NCBI GenBank assembly: GCA_905221605.1
Contig: CAJNDS010002101.1
Span: 189,001 to 253,000, forward strand
Direction of reading: 5' to 3'
Origin: Symbiodinium natans
Lineage: Eukaryota > Sar > Dinophyceae > Suessiales > Symbiodiniaceae
Length of the DNA stretch: 64,000 bases
Each line of letters begins with the position of its first letter. Within the stretch, counting starts at the first letter, position 1. Both the position numbers and the translations under genes were made by a program. The notes under the pieces were generated by a model. It ran no database searches and was not told the origin of the DNA. It saw nothing but the letters and a program-made list of their open reading frames with translations. Shown here in pieces: positions 52,223 to 62,600 of the stretch.

Positions 52223-53650
52223 CCCCATACCCCCGCAGGCCCAGGTATCAGGGTTCAAAGTTTCGGGTATCCTTAGGCCCAGAGTGTGTGAGGAGCACAT
52301 GATCCTTTTTCACCGCGCCTGCACCGTCGAAGAAAGCTACAGCTGCAGCTCATGCGCTAAGAAGGCCCTACCCAAGGACAGCACGGTGGCTGCACCTCGT
52401 TCCTGCGACCACCCATGAGGTTCTATCTTGAGACCTACGAAGCCCTAAACACCAAGGGTTTAGGGTTTAGGGTTTAGGGTTTAAACCCTCAACGCCTACA
52501 CTGTATAAACCCCTAATTACCCTTGCGCTTGAAGCTGGAGGAGGAGATGCTTCGGAGTATCGGGAGTATCGGGGGTTGCGCGCTTCACCCCCCCCCCCGC
52601 CCTCCCCGAAACAGCTCTAAACTCCATTCTTGTCTAAGGGCCTTGTAAGGTGTAGGGTTTAGGTTTGAGGGCTCAGGGCTTTTTGGGTCTAGGGGAGTTC
52701 GGGTCCCCAAGACGTCTTTTGCTAGAGCTCTCAAAGTTTCGAGCGACTCCGCGTGCACACGCGCGCGCGCGTGCGCGCCGCCTCACATGCCCTGGCTCTC
52801 TGCCACCAGGTGCTCTTCCATTGCCCTGGGAGTAGGAAGGGGGTAGGACTCAAGGCTGAGGGCATCCCTCCGGTTTCTGTGGGGTTTAGGGTTTAGGGTA
52901 AACTTAAACCCGAAACCCCAAACCCGAAATGGGGTCCTAACCCATATGAGGGATGCCTATGAAGCCTGTAGCCAGAGCTCCGTGTGGGTGTTGTCCTGGA
53001 CCTGGAGTTATGCAAACCCCTGAAACCCTCGCACGGTTCGGGGTTTAGGGTTTAGGTACCTTACATAAGCCCAGAACCCTAACCCCAAATTGAAAAAAGA
53101 CACACCCACACACACACACACGCAAGAACACGGAAGACAACTCCGAACTTCGAATCAAAACAAAGGGTGCTCATAGGGTCTAACGAAACTTCCTTTTTCA
53201 TGGGGTTCCCTACTACCCCCCCTCAATCAAGCTGAATTATCCCCTAAACAGCCTTAATGATGGGGGGAACCTGGGGGGGGGGGGGTCGTAGGGGGAACCC
53301 AGGACTTTTGATGGGGCATTTTGCAAGCCTGCGAAACATGGGGAATCCCCAACAACCTCAACCTTGCAGCGCTTTCCCCAAACCCCTAGACCCTAAACCC
53401 TAAACCCTAAATCCAAAACCCTAAACCCTAAAGCCTATATACACCCTCAACTATGAAGTCCTTAGGGTCATGGGTCAAGGGCCAAGGATTTAGGGTTTCG
53501 GGTTTAGGGGCTCATCTCAGGGTAGTTGCATGGTCCCTTAGAGTGGTCCCTTGCCCACTTTAAAGGCTTCTGAGGGGTGTATGAGGGGTCCCCTTTGAGA
53601 GGCCCATACTGACCATGTAACTATCCTAAGGCCTACACCCTAAACCCTCA
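52223..53650. other. Unique spacer with weak exon-like pieces
   Basis: Plus 52309-52420 is open (RACTVEESYSCSSCAKKALP). 52751-52779 is a Z-DNA-prone tract. 53200-53300 and 53525-53640 are foldback-like. No gene model can be supported. Confidence 0.35.
52751..52779 (+). repeat. Alternating purine-pyrimidine tract
   Basis: GCGTGCACACGCGCGCGCG followed by CGTGCGCGCC: almost pure alternation of purine and pyrimidine, a sequence type prone to Z-DNA. Confidence 0.8.
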
Positions 53651-54185
53651 ACTGTGAAGTCCGAAAACCCTTTTGCCCAAACACCCGAAGCCCGCAAACC
53701 CCAAAGCCCTAAAACCCATAAGCCCTCCTACAACCCTAAGAGTGTAAACCCCAAGGCCCCAAAATCCTCAAGCCCTAACCCCCCGAAAACATCTAAAGCC
53801 CAAAACCCAAACTCTAAACCCCAAAGCCCCCAAACCCTTAACCCCAAAAATGCTAAGCCGCGAAACCCTAAAACCCCCCCCACACCCCAAAACCCCAAAC
53901 CGCAAGACCCAAACCCTAAACCCTAAACCCAGAAAACCCCTCACCCTAAACCCTAAACCCTAAACCCTAAACCCCGAAAACCCAAAACCCAAAACCCAAA
54001 ACCCTAAACCCCTGAAACCCTGAAACCCTAAACCCTAAACCCTAAACCCCGAAAACCCAAAACCGCAAGACCCAAAACCCTAAACCCTAAACCCCTGAAA
54101 CCCTGAAACCCTAAACCCTAAACCCTAAACCCTAAACCCTAAACCCTAAACCCCAAACCCTAAACCCTAAACACCGAAAACCCCC
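53650..54185 (+). repeat. Degenerate telomere-like arrays, CCCTAAA orientation
   Basis: The left half (53650-53925) is a strongly diverged (CCCNAAA)n sequence whose 90-residue ORF is not a gene. The right half (53925-54180) holds a near-duplicate block, CCCCGAAAACCCAAAACC, repeated at about 53973 and 54048, so the array also grew by block duplication. Confidence 0.88.
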
Positions 54186-54254
54186 CGCCTGAGCGTTGGG
54201 AAGTCGAAGACCAAAGAGGGGCTGAGGGCCATCTGGAACTCCTTTTTGGGGATG

Positions 54255-54425
54255 GTAAGGTTTAGGGTTTAGGGTTTAGGGTTTAGGGTTTAGGGTTTAG
54301 GGTTTAGGGTTTAGGGTTTAGGGTTTAGGGTTTAGGGTTTAGGGTTTGGGGTTTAGGGTTTAGGGTTTAGGGTTTCGGGTTTGGTGTTTGGGGTTTGGGG
54401 TTTGGGGTTTCGGGTTTCGGGTGTG
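54255..54425 (+). repeat. Telomere-like array, TTTAGGG orientation
   Basis: About 18 perfect units, then TTTGGGG and TTTCGGG variants merging into the Gag fragment at 54455. Confidence 0.95.
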
Positions 54426-54454
54426 TGTGTGGAGGGTTTGGGATTTTAGGGGTT

Positions 54455-55010
54455 GGGTTCCTTTGTGCTCTTCTGGGACATCTCTACTTATACTTTTGAG
54501 TAACATCGGAACAGCCTGCTGCTCAACCCTGGAAAAACGACCTGTTTGATGCAACTCAACAAGGCTTTCAGGTTTAATCTTCAGGCGATCCAGCGGGGAC
54601 GCGCTCAACCATTGCGCACATAGGGTCCTAGATTCTTGGATGACGCTTGACCACCAGTCACGTGCATTGGGACTGAGGGAACTCATACTTGGGCCTAGTG
54701 TGGCTAGCCAATCTCCCGCAGTAATACTTGATGTGTCTGCGTCGTATTCCTCCAGGACTGGCAAATCAGGGCAATGCTTGATAGGCTCTTCAGGCTGCTG
54801 CGGCTCGTTGAGATCACCAGCGGGTGTCGGGACAGGGTCAGGCGGTGGCCTGATTTCGGTGCCTCCTGGACTCGCCGGGTATCTTAACAGGCCTGTTCGA
54901 CATGGGTTGAGATCCCTAGAAAACCTCACTCCAATCTTTGACAGGTAGGTTGCTAGGATGGCCGTTAACCCCTTTGAACAATAATCCAAAAGAATTGGGG
55001 TGGGTTTACC
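54455..55010 (-). pseudogene. Fragment of a second copia-type Gag
   Basis: The minus-strand frame opens after a stop near 55013 and reads through LLDYCSKGLTAILATYLSK, then SSITAGDWLATLGPSMSSL, RDWWSSVIQESRTLCAQWL and FSRVEQQAVPMLLKSISRD. From memory, the GDWL...W...WL.ASPL.RL...RVEQ.AV.MLL pattern is that of Gag in dinoflagellate copia elements; it does not resemble the Gag at 26-29 kb. It runs out near 54455 into a degenerate telomere-like array and lacks fingers, protease and Pol. It has no LTRs beside it, so it is a truncated remnant or a captured exon. Confidence 0.55.
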
Positions 55011-55616
55011 CTAAACCCTAAGCCCAAAAGCCTTAAAATCCCAATTTAAGGGAAAATCGATCACATCCCAAAAAACTGCTTCGGTTGGTGTCGGAGAGTA
55101 GGCTTTTTGTGGTCTGATGCACTTTCCGGAGGCTGGGAGTCGTGGGGTTCTCTGCACGGGTTTTAGGGTTTAGGGGTTAGGGCTTAGGGTTTAGGGTGCA
55201 GAGTCTTTCGGATCTTCTGGGTTCGGGGTTCAGTCGCTTCGGGTCGATGGGTGACCGGGTTTAGGGTTTACAGGGCATAGGGCTTAAACCCTAAACCCTA
55301 AACCCTCAACCCTCAACCACCTTTCTTCCCAAGAAAAAAAAGGTTTAGGCTTTAGGAAACTGTGATCTGGTGATCTGCAGGTGGCCTAAGCTTTGCAATA
55401 CTCTCATGTACGAGCTGTGAGGTTCTGGACTCAAAAAAATCTGAACCCCCCCCCAATTTCGAAAAGATCCTACACCCTAACTCTTAGCCCGATTCCTAAA
55501 CCTATACCCCATAAATGATACAAGCCTGACACCCTCGGCTCCTATAAGCGTTTTTTGGGGCTTAGGGTTTAGGACTTGCGCCCCGAACCCTGAGCACAAC
55601 ACCTTAAGACCCATAA

Positions 55617-55719
55617 GTTGGGATGTTCCCCCTTATGCTAGCTGTCCTTCATAGGCATTATAGTACCCCCTGGTACAATCCCTCTTAAGGACTGTTAGCA
55701 TAAGAGGGAACATCCCAAC
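55617..55719. mobile_element. MITE-like foldback element, family M1
   Basis: The left arm GTTGGGATGTTCCCCCTTAT and following bases to GTCCTT pair with the right arm (AAGGACTGTTAGCATAAGAG ... GGGAACATCCCAAC), with inverted repeats of about 33 bp. The centre carries TAGGCATTATAGTACCCCCT. Related copies: 11901-12007, 47885-47977, 52084-52222. Flanks share ATAA, a possible target duplication. Confidence 0.75.
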
Positions 55720-55875
55720 CTATAAGCCCTAAAACCTAAACTCTAAACCCTAAGTCCTAAACCCTAAACCCTAAACCCTAAGCTCTAAGCCCTAAGCCCT
55801 AAGCCCTAAGCCCAAAGCCCTAAGCCCTAAGCCCTAAGCCCTAAACCCTATTCAACTCCCAACCCTGAGATTCAG

Positions 55876-55954
55876 CGCGCGGGGCGGTCCTTCGCGACCA
55901 TGCTCATCAGCGCGACGCTGGACAAGCTGTCCATTCCTCGGCAGGGAGCTTTTG
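55876..55954 (+). CDS. Candidate exon (plus)
   Basis: GAGATTCAG before, TTTG|GTGGAG after, then a TTTAGGG array. Reads RAGRSFATMLISATLDKLSI then PRQGAFG. Clearly protein-like. Confidence 0.5.
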
Positions 55955-55961
55955 GTGGAGG

Positions 55962-56046
55962 GGTTTTTAGGGTTTAGGGTTTAGGGGTTTAGGGTTTAGG
56001 GTTTAGGGTTTAGGGTTTAGGGTTTAGGGTTTAGGGGTTTAGGGGG
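55962..56046 (+). repeat. Telomere-like array, TTTAGGG orientation
   Basis: About 12 units directly after the donor-like GT of the plus-strand exon candidate 55876-55954. Confidence 0.95.
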
Positions 56047-56184
56047 CATAGGGTAGGTTTTTTCTTTTTTCCGGAGTTTCTCTGCCTACTTATCTGGCCT
56101 TTCAGAGCCCCCAAAGTGGATGGTGGCTGTTGCCTCGCACGCAAGAAAAAACTTAGTTGCTGAATGCATAGGCCCCCCAAAAGT

Positions 56185-56455
56185 GTACAATTTCAGTTCT
56201 ATAGGGGGTTGTAGTATCCCAAAAAGTGTAAAGCGTACTCAGCTACTAAGAAAAACAAGCAAAAGCCCATGGGTACTTGGCAATGTGGGACTTTACGATC
56301 ATAAGGGACCACGAAGTAGAGACTCCAAATTGTGGGATCCCCTTGCAATTCTTAGTCGCTGAGTTCAAGCCCCAAGAGAGTGTACACTTTCAGTTCCAAT
56401 AGAGGACTAGAGTATCCCAAAAAGTGTCAAGTGCACGAAACAAGCTACTAAGAAT
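56185..56455 (+). repeat. Tandem pair of a 70-bp repeat
   Basis: AGTGTACAATTTCAGTTCTA...GTATCCCAAAAAGTGTAAAG (56185-56245) recurs as AGTGTACACTTTCAGTTCCA...GTATCCCAAAAAGTGTCAAG (56378-56440). Each copy is followed by GCTACTAAG. The same CTCAGCTACTAAG string appears at 14008-14020. Confidence 0.65.
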
Positions 56456-56564
56456 ACGGATTTTAATTGCTCAGTACCCCGGCCCAAAGGTTAACCTTTG
56501 TTTCACTTCTGGCAGGATTGCATATACCCCCAAAATGCAAAAGGCGATCTACTCAGCTACTAAC

Positions 56565-56667
56565 TTGGCTGCACTTAGGAGGGTCTAGTAAAAAAAAAAC
56601 TGTTACCGGCCTTATCAAGAAACCCAATAAACCCAAAAAAAGGCTAAGGATCTGAAGTTACAGTAAA
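56565..56667 (+). repeat. Dispersed repeat H, copy 3, cut by a telomere array
   Basis: Matches copies 1 and 2 up to GTTACAGTAAA and then changes directly into CCCTAAA repeats where the others continue GTACCACAAAG. Confidence 0.75.
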
Positions 56668-56733
56668 CCCTAAACCCTAAACCCTAAACCCTAAACCCTA
56701 AACCCTAAACCCTAAACCCTAAACCCTAAACCC
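56668..56733 (+). repeat. Telomere-like array abutting an interspersed repeat at TAAA
   Basis: Nine CCCTAAA units. The join to the dispersed repeat at 56565-56667 falls at CAGTAAA|CCCTAAA, sharing TAAA with the telomere unit. Confidence 0.93.
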
Positions 56734-56769
56734 TTAAGCTAAGATGAGGTACTTCAAACCTCGGAAATT

Positions 56770-56795
56770 CCCCCCCCCCCCCCCCCCCCCCCCCG
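56770..56795 (+). repeat. Poly-C tract
   Basis: About 24 C residues with one G near its right end. Confidence 0.93.
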
Positions 56796-56855
56796 CCCCC
56801 TACTTGGCAGTGTGTTATGTGAGGGCGTGCTTTGCGTTGCGTCTCCTTGGAGCGG

Positions 56856-56934
56856 TTTAGGGTTTAGGGTTTAGGGTTTAGGGTTTAGGGTTTAGGGTTT
56901 AGGGTTTAGGGTTTAGGGTTTAGGGTTTAGGGTT
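56856..56934 (+). repeat. Telomere-like array, TTTAGGG orientation
   Basis: Eleven nearly perfect units. Confidence 0.96.
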
Positions 56935-56939
56935 GTCAG

Positions 56940-57520
56940 GTTAACCAGGGCCCCTCCCGGCATACAGTGAACCTAAGAAACTCAAGGTCTGGGTAGCCCC
57001 AGTAACCATGTTGTAATAAGGGTACCCTTTTTTGTGGTTGGTTCCTTTACTGGTTTGTATAGTTGGGATAGTAAGAAAAATTTTAAAGATTTTTCTCATT
57101 GAGTTTAAGTACCCTTAAAAATGTAAAATGTTATCCCACTATGACAAAGTTTATCACTAAGGGAACCTTGAACCACAAAAAGGGAAAGCGTACCACTGGG
57201 CTGCCAAGAGGGTTAGGGTTAAGGGGCGTGCCCCGTGCAACTGACATCGGCCTAAGCCGTGAACCCCCTACACACTTGACCAGCAATTTTACGTCTGAAA
57301 ACCCTAAAAAAGCAAAAACAAGAAACCGCAAACATTCGTAACCCCTTAACCCCAAACCCTAAACCTCAAAAACAACTTAAAACCTAACAAACGAAAAAAA
57401 CCCAAATTCCTGATTAACCCCTAAACTACCCTTAAAGACCTCAGAAATCTATGAAACCCTAAACCCTAAAGCCTAAACCCTAAACCCTAAAAAACCCTAA
57501 AAAATTCCTAAGCCCTACAC
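56940..57520. other. Spacer with a foldback element
   Basis: 57005-57200 is an imperfect foldback (GGGTACCCTTTTTTGTGGTT ... AACCACAAAAAGGGAAAGCG). 57340-57510 is diverged CCCTAAA text. The two small ORFs here are not supported. Confidence 0.4.
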
Positions 57521-57524
57521 CCGA

Positions 57525-57595
57525 AATCTCGCCCAGCGTCCTGCATCCATGAACGGACTGTCCAACTCCAGCTCCTCGTCGCTGGCGATGGCGTC
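57525..57595 (-). CDS. Candidate exon (minus), possibly from an acyl-carrier-like domain
   Basis: GTTGGCTAG before. Reads DAIASDEELELDSPFMDAGR. The D..L..DSPFM.AG pattern resembles the helix ahead of the phosphopantetheine serine in carrier proteins, but the GLDSL motif itself is not in this exon, so the domain call is weak. Confidence 0.35.
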
Positions 57596-57913
57596 CTAGC
57601 CAACACGTTTAGGGTCTAGGGTCTGCCTTAGGGTCTAGGTTTTACGGTTTAGGAATTGTCTTTTAGGGCTTTAGGGTTTCTGAGTTCTAGGGTTTCGGGT
57701 TTCAGACTAAAGAGCACAGGCTAGAGGCCACTTGCCGAGAGGGGACTCTGTTAAAGAACCCATGACCCTAAACCCTAAACAATAAACCCTAAACCCTAAA
57801 CCCTAAACCCTAAACCTCGGATCCTTAGGGCTGCACCCTAGGGATTTGGAGGGCTTTTTGGAAGATCCTTAATTGGCTTTAAGGGCCATGTTAGGAGTTG
57901 GGTTTTACGGCTG

Positions 57914-58000
57914 AGGTTTAGGGTTTAGGGTTTAGGGCTTAGGGCTTGGGGCTTAGGGCTTAGGGCTTAGGGCTTAGGGCTTAGGGTTTAGGGTTTAGGG
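57914..58000 (+). repeat. Last telomere-like array before the 58-64 kb gene
   Basis: TTTAGGG ends with a central block of CTTAGGG. No telomere array is found in the remaining 6 kb. Confidence 0.94.
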
Positions 58001-58020
58001 TGCGGAGCTGCAACTGGTAT

Positions 58021-58287
58021 TGTAGAAAGAGTTAGTGTTGGAAGTTGAAAGGGTTAATAAACCCGGAAATCATTTTTATGGCTCAAGACTGGGCCATGTG
58101 CCTGGTAGTAAAAGGTGAGTGCCCTGTGGTTTGGGTTTGTTGTGTGGTTGATCCAGGGAAATCAAGGGATTCTGTTGGGGTTGACTTTTCGGTTTCTCGT
58201 CCCCCTTCGGGTTCCCCCCGTAGGTTATGAGCCCAAATTAGGTTCCCTGCGGTTTGTGTTTCGGCTTTAGGGTGGAAGCTTGAAGCC
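58021..58287 (+). other. Probable 5' leader of the RNA-binding protein gene
   Basis: The first 270 bp after the last telomere-like array (ends about 58000). No telomere repeat, no strong ORF. A pyrimidine-containing stretch ending CGGCTTTAG at 58270 could act as a trans-splice acceptor 18 bp before the ATG. Confidence 0.35.
58071..58087 (+). other. Possible relict dinoflagellate spliced-leader sequence
   Basis: The sequence reads CATTTTTATGGCTCAAG. The 3' part of the conserved dinoflagellate spliced leader is CCATTTTGGCTCAAG, so this is CATTTT plus GGCTCAAG with three bases inserted. Leader relicts upstream of genes are known traces of trans-spliced mRNAs that were copied back into the genome. 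It lies 200 bp before the ATG of an intronless frame, as that model predicts. A chance match cannot be ruled out. Confidence 0.4.
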
Positions 58288-59660
58288 ATGGCGACCAACT
58301 GGTTACGGACTGGGGTGGCATCATCAAGCTCCAATGTGGGCGACCAAGGTGATGGTGGTGTCAAAAGGTCTGCAACGGGTGAAAAAGTCGTTCCCAATGA
58401 GGAAGCTCTGGTTGATGTTGGTGGTATGCGTGGCGAAGAGAAGCCGGTGGTGGAAGGACTGGAAGACCAGATGGAAGCAGTTTTGCTGCGCCTTCTGAGC
58501 AAACATGGGCATCTTCTTCGAGCTGCGGAATCTGCTGAATCAACGGGAGCGCCAACAACAAGCTCCTCTACGTCAAAGATGGTGGAGCAAGGGTGCCAGA
58601 CAGAACTGGTTGGGGATGTTATCCCTGTTTCCAAGCGAGCTCGCAACAAGGTGAGTTTCGCGGCTGAAAGTGGTGATCTGTTGACAGGTGAAGTGGAAGA
58701 AACTGCGCCTGTTGCTGCGACAAAAAGCAGTATCCTCGTTGTTGGGGACGCAGAAGGAGTCGTTCCTGTTGCTATGGTGATGAGCGAAGGAGAAATCCTG
58801 GAATTGGAGGCAGCAAGAATACAGCAAGAGTCAGACGAGGACTTATACGCTGGTGGTGGAGGCAAAGCGTCTCAGGCTGCTGACCTTCCAATCGTCGACT
58901 GCGATGGGAAGACATGGGAACGCCATTTTCACGAGGATGGGAGAGAATATTTTTACTGCTTGGACACTGGTGATACCCAATGGGTGTTGCCTAAGAAGAC
59001 TGGAATGGCTGGAAATAGCGAGGGGCCAGGTGTTGGAATGGGCATTGTCCCTGTGGAAGATGAGCCAACGCTGGGTGCTACCTCGTCTCCATCATCTACT
59101 GAGTCTTCTAGGGCACAGCAGGGTAGCATGGAAAGTGTGAACAGCGGTGTAAATAGTGTAAGTGAAAAGGATTTTTCCTCTACTATCGGGGATAGCGGTC
59201 CTAGGGGTGGTGGTGACGCCCCGACCTCGGGTTCTCCTGATGAAGAGGGGATTTCTGGAAACCGAGCAGACATCGCTGAAGCTCAACATCTGGATCGGGA
59301 AGAAATGGGGATGCTTTCTGAGGGTGTGGCAGCGGTGGAATCGGTGGGTCCAGAAGAAAAAATGCCCAATGTGGAGATCGGAATTGTGTCGGCTACAGAA
59401 GAGCGAGTGGTGAATTTGGTGCCTGTCGTTCAGGAAGATGGCCCTGGAGATTTGGATGACGAAGAGAAAAAGTTGTGCATTACGACTGAGGAGGTCTCTT
59501 CGTTTGGTGCCGAGAATTCTGCCATTCAAAGGGAAAAGGAAACTTCTGAAACTGCTGGAGACACGGTTGATAAGAAAGATGAGGCCTGGAGCGCCAATGA
59601 AGCGCGGGTCGATGCGCCAGATAGTACCTGGCACGGGCTGAGGTGCATATGGTGGTACGT
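58288..59660 (+). CDS. WW-domain RNA-binding protein, 5' part of a long coding region
   Basis: Starts at GCCATGG (ATG 58288), a good initiation context, and stays open in one frame to about 59640. The N-terminal 200 residues are acidic and low complexity. Residues about 205-238 (KTWERHFHEDGREYFYCL, then TQWVLPKK) form a WW domain with both tryptophans, the central Tyr-Phe-Tyr and the closing proline; WW domains bind Pro-rich ligands. An acidic Ser/Glu-rich linker follows. The frame formally runs to a stop at 59940, but its last 90 or so residues lose protein character while the -1 frame (59625 onwards) gains it, so the true product almost certainly continues there. No intron is apparent. Confidence 0.65.
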
Positions 59661-62600
59661 TCCACGGGCGACTGCAACAATGGGGCGCAGGTCTCCGCAG
59701 CAGCTGATGATGGAGGTTCACAGGTGGACGCACTGGTGCAACCTGAAATTAGCCGCGAGGAACGAAATGACAAGGACTACACCGGAGCCAATGAGGCAGC
59801 TGTGGTCAATGATGGTGGCAATTCTCCTTTGGAAACCATGGAACCAAAGGAGCCTGCGGTGGAAGAAAGTGTGCCTGCCGTGGATGATCAACTCAATCGC
59901 CCTGCAGCGGAAGAAAATTTGCCTGCTGCAGAAGGTGTGACAAAGGACACCAATGAAGGGTCCACTCCCATGAAGGGAGTAGCGTTGCCGTCTGGAAGTT
60001 CACCGGAAGTCGACACCGAGCGAACTGAAGCAGATGAGGCAAAGCCTTTGGCAGAGAAAAAGGGAAGTCCTGAAATCCAAGAGCACAAAAAAGATGAGCT
60101 TGTGGGACTCGTGGAACAGGACGAGCAGTGTGACCCAAAGGTGAAGACAAAGGATGCGCCAGGAGCCGATGATACAGAGATGGTTTCTGAAGAGCATGCA
60201 AAGAAAGTGCCCCGAGCGGGAGCCTTGGAATCACCTGGGACACATTGCTATGAAGAGGGAGATAAGATCACTGGTCTAGTGCGCTGCATCAATGGGTATG
60301 GAGCTTTTTTGGACTATGGTGATCTAAATGTATTGATTCCTGCAGAAGGGAACAATGTACATCAGTTCCAATTTGGTGATACTGTCAATGGAACAGTGAA
60401 ACGAGTGGAAGATGATGGTACCATAATCTTGGACACCTTTCTGGTTTTGGAAGAGAACGAGGAGGATTCCTCGCCAAAGCTGCGCAAATGGAAGGACAGC
60501 GGCTGGGGTACATGGTGGACAGGCTCATGGCAGACTGGTCAATGGTACAAAGGTTCTGATGGTCAATGGGACTGGAAGTCAGAGGAACCGCAGTCTCGTG
60601 AGTGGTTCGCCGAGTCAAAAGCATCCTCGAGGGAACAAGAGGAGGCGGAGCAGAAACAGCTCTATGGAGAGAAGATCTGTCGAAATCTCCTGGAAGATGA
60701 AACAATTGATAATGACTACGTGGGCAAAATCACTGGGATGTTGCTGGGTCGTTCAATGGATGTGATTCTGGAGTGTATTGCAGATCATGCAGTCCTGAAT
60801 AATGAGGCTCGGAGCGCATACAACATCTTGCTAAGTGATGGTTGGAAGCCTGAGGAGAAAGAACGTGTCGGTGTGGAAGAAACAACCACTTTTTCCCGGA
60901 AGCAGTACCACGACGCGCTCTACGAACTGGCACGCAAGAAAAGAAGATTTAGTGGACCAGTTGTGGGTGAAGCGGTGGCAATGTTGCTGAGCAAGGGAAA
61001 AGATGAGCTTTGGAACGAGCTGTGGTTGGACACCAAGCGATTTCTGCAAGAGCTTGACGGTGCAGTCGAGGAGATGAGCAAGAGGGAAAACAGGCCGATA
61101 GAGACCTATATGGATCCCGATCAGTACAAAAAGGCTCACACGACTCCGAAAACTGTGTCACTTGGATACAGTAAGCTGTGCAGGTTCTTCAATCAAGGGA
61201 GGTGTCGAAATGGAGATGGGTGTTCCTATGAACATCGTCGCTACGGTGAAGGGTGGCCTGAAGGAGAGCCAACTGAGCCAAAGAACAGCCAAAAAACTGG
61301 TGACGAGGATGGGGACATCGGTGGCCCTCCAACTGATGAAGGTACAGTGGATGAGGTGCAGCAGGAGCGGGAGGATTCGGCCTTCCGAGCCCAGTACAAC
61401 TATGGCAAAGGGACATCAAAAGGTGAGCCTACGCTGGGTGAAGCGAAGAAACGGCTGTGTCTGTATTACAACCAAAGTGGTTGTAAATATGGGACTGCGT
61501 GCAGGTATCTCCACGACGATGACGTGGCATTGGAAGGGACTTGGGAGCCTGGCAAATCTTGGGACAATGCTTCCAGAAGGGCACTAAGGGACGCGGGGTT
61601 CCACCAGTGCTGTTTCGACTACTATCTCAAAGGGAGATGTCGTGTGCGATTTGGCTGCAAGTATTCTCACGAAGAGATGTCTGAGGACCGGCTGGCCCAG
61701 TTGAAGCATTTGGTGAATGTGGCAAACCATGTGTCCTTTCAAAGGGCAAAGGGATTGGAGATTCCTGACAGGAACGCTTTTCAACCACCAGTAAGTGGGG
61801 GAGCAGAATCTTCGTCCTCCTCAGCACCACAAGCGCTGCAGATGACCAATGTGTCACAAAAAGATGGTGAAAAGGGTATTCTGGATGAAGAAGAGGCGGA
61901 TGAACAAAAGAATTCGGTGGCTGCGTCTACTAGCACTCAGCTTCACAATCCAGAGGAGCCAATTGAAAATTGGATGGCTCGCAACCAACACCTGTGGGTG
62001 TATACCCCTCATGTAAGTGAGGTGATGATTACCCTTGGTGTGACCAATGTGTCGGACTTGCAAGAGTTCATCTTTGTGGAAGATTTGGTTGACAAAGGGA
62101 TCAACAAGGTGACCGCATGCAAAATTCTGCAATTGGTGGGTGAGGTCCGATATCGACCGGGAGGACCGGAAAAGGCAGTTCCTTCTGATGCATCTGTACG
62201 AGTACAACAATCTTCTGGGAACAAAGGGACTGGAAGAGCGGCGGTGCGAACCCTCACTCAGGTGCGTGAAGCTGAAGACTCCGGTGCAAAAACGATGCCG
62301 AGAGGCTCCTATCGGGAGCTTTTTGATAAGGTCAAGTACCGTGACGCTTGGACGCTTGCGCAGAGGTCTCCGCTGTGTGTACAGAAGCTGAAGTTGGTGG
62401 GAGTTGGAATGCCACCGGTGAATCCACCAACAAAAAAGTATCGGTCAAGATCAAACCCTGTGAAAAGGGGAAGGCCCTTGCTGGACAAAAAACAGGTGCG
62501 ACAGGTGCCACGCTCTCGCTCACAGCGACGAGCGCAACCGGCGGAAGTGGTGGAGAAACCAAAACCACTGGAACTGAAGCCTCGTGGTGGGTTGTCGTAT

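Noticed and set aside
58083..58865. 260-residue minus-strand ORF opposite the 58-kb gene
   Set aside because: Ser/Thr/Pro-rich antisense of the plus-strand frame that contains the WW domain and a good ATG context.
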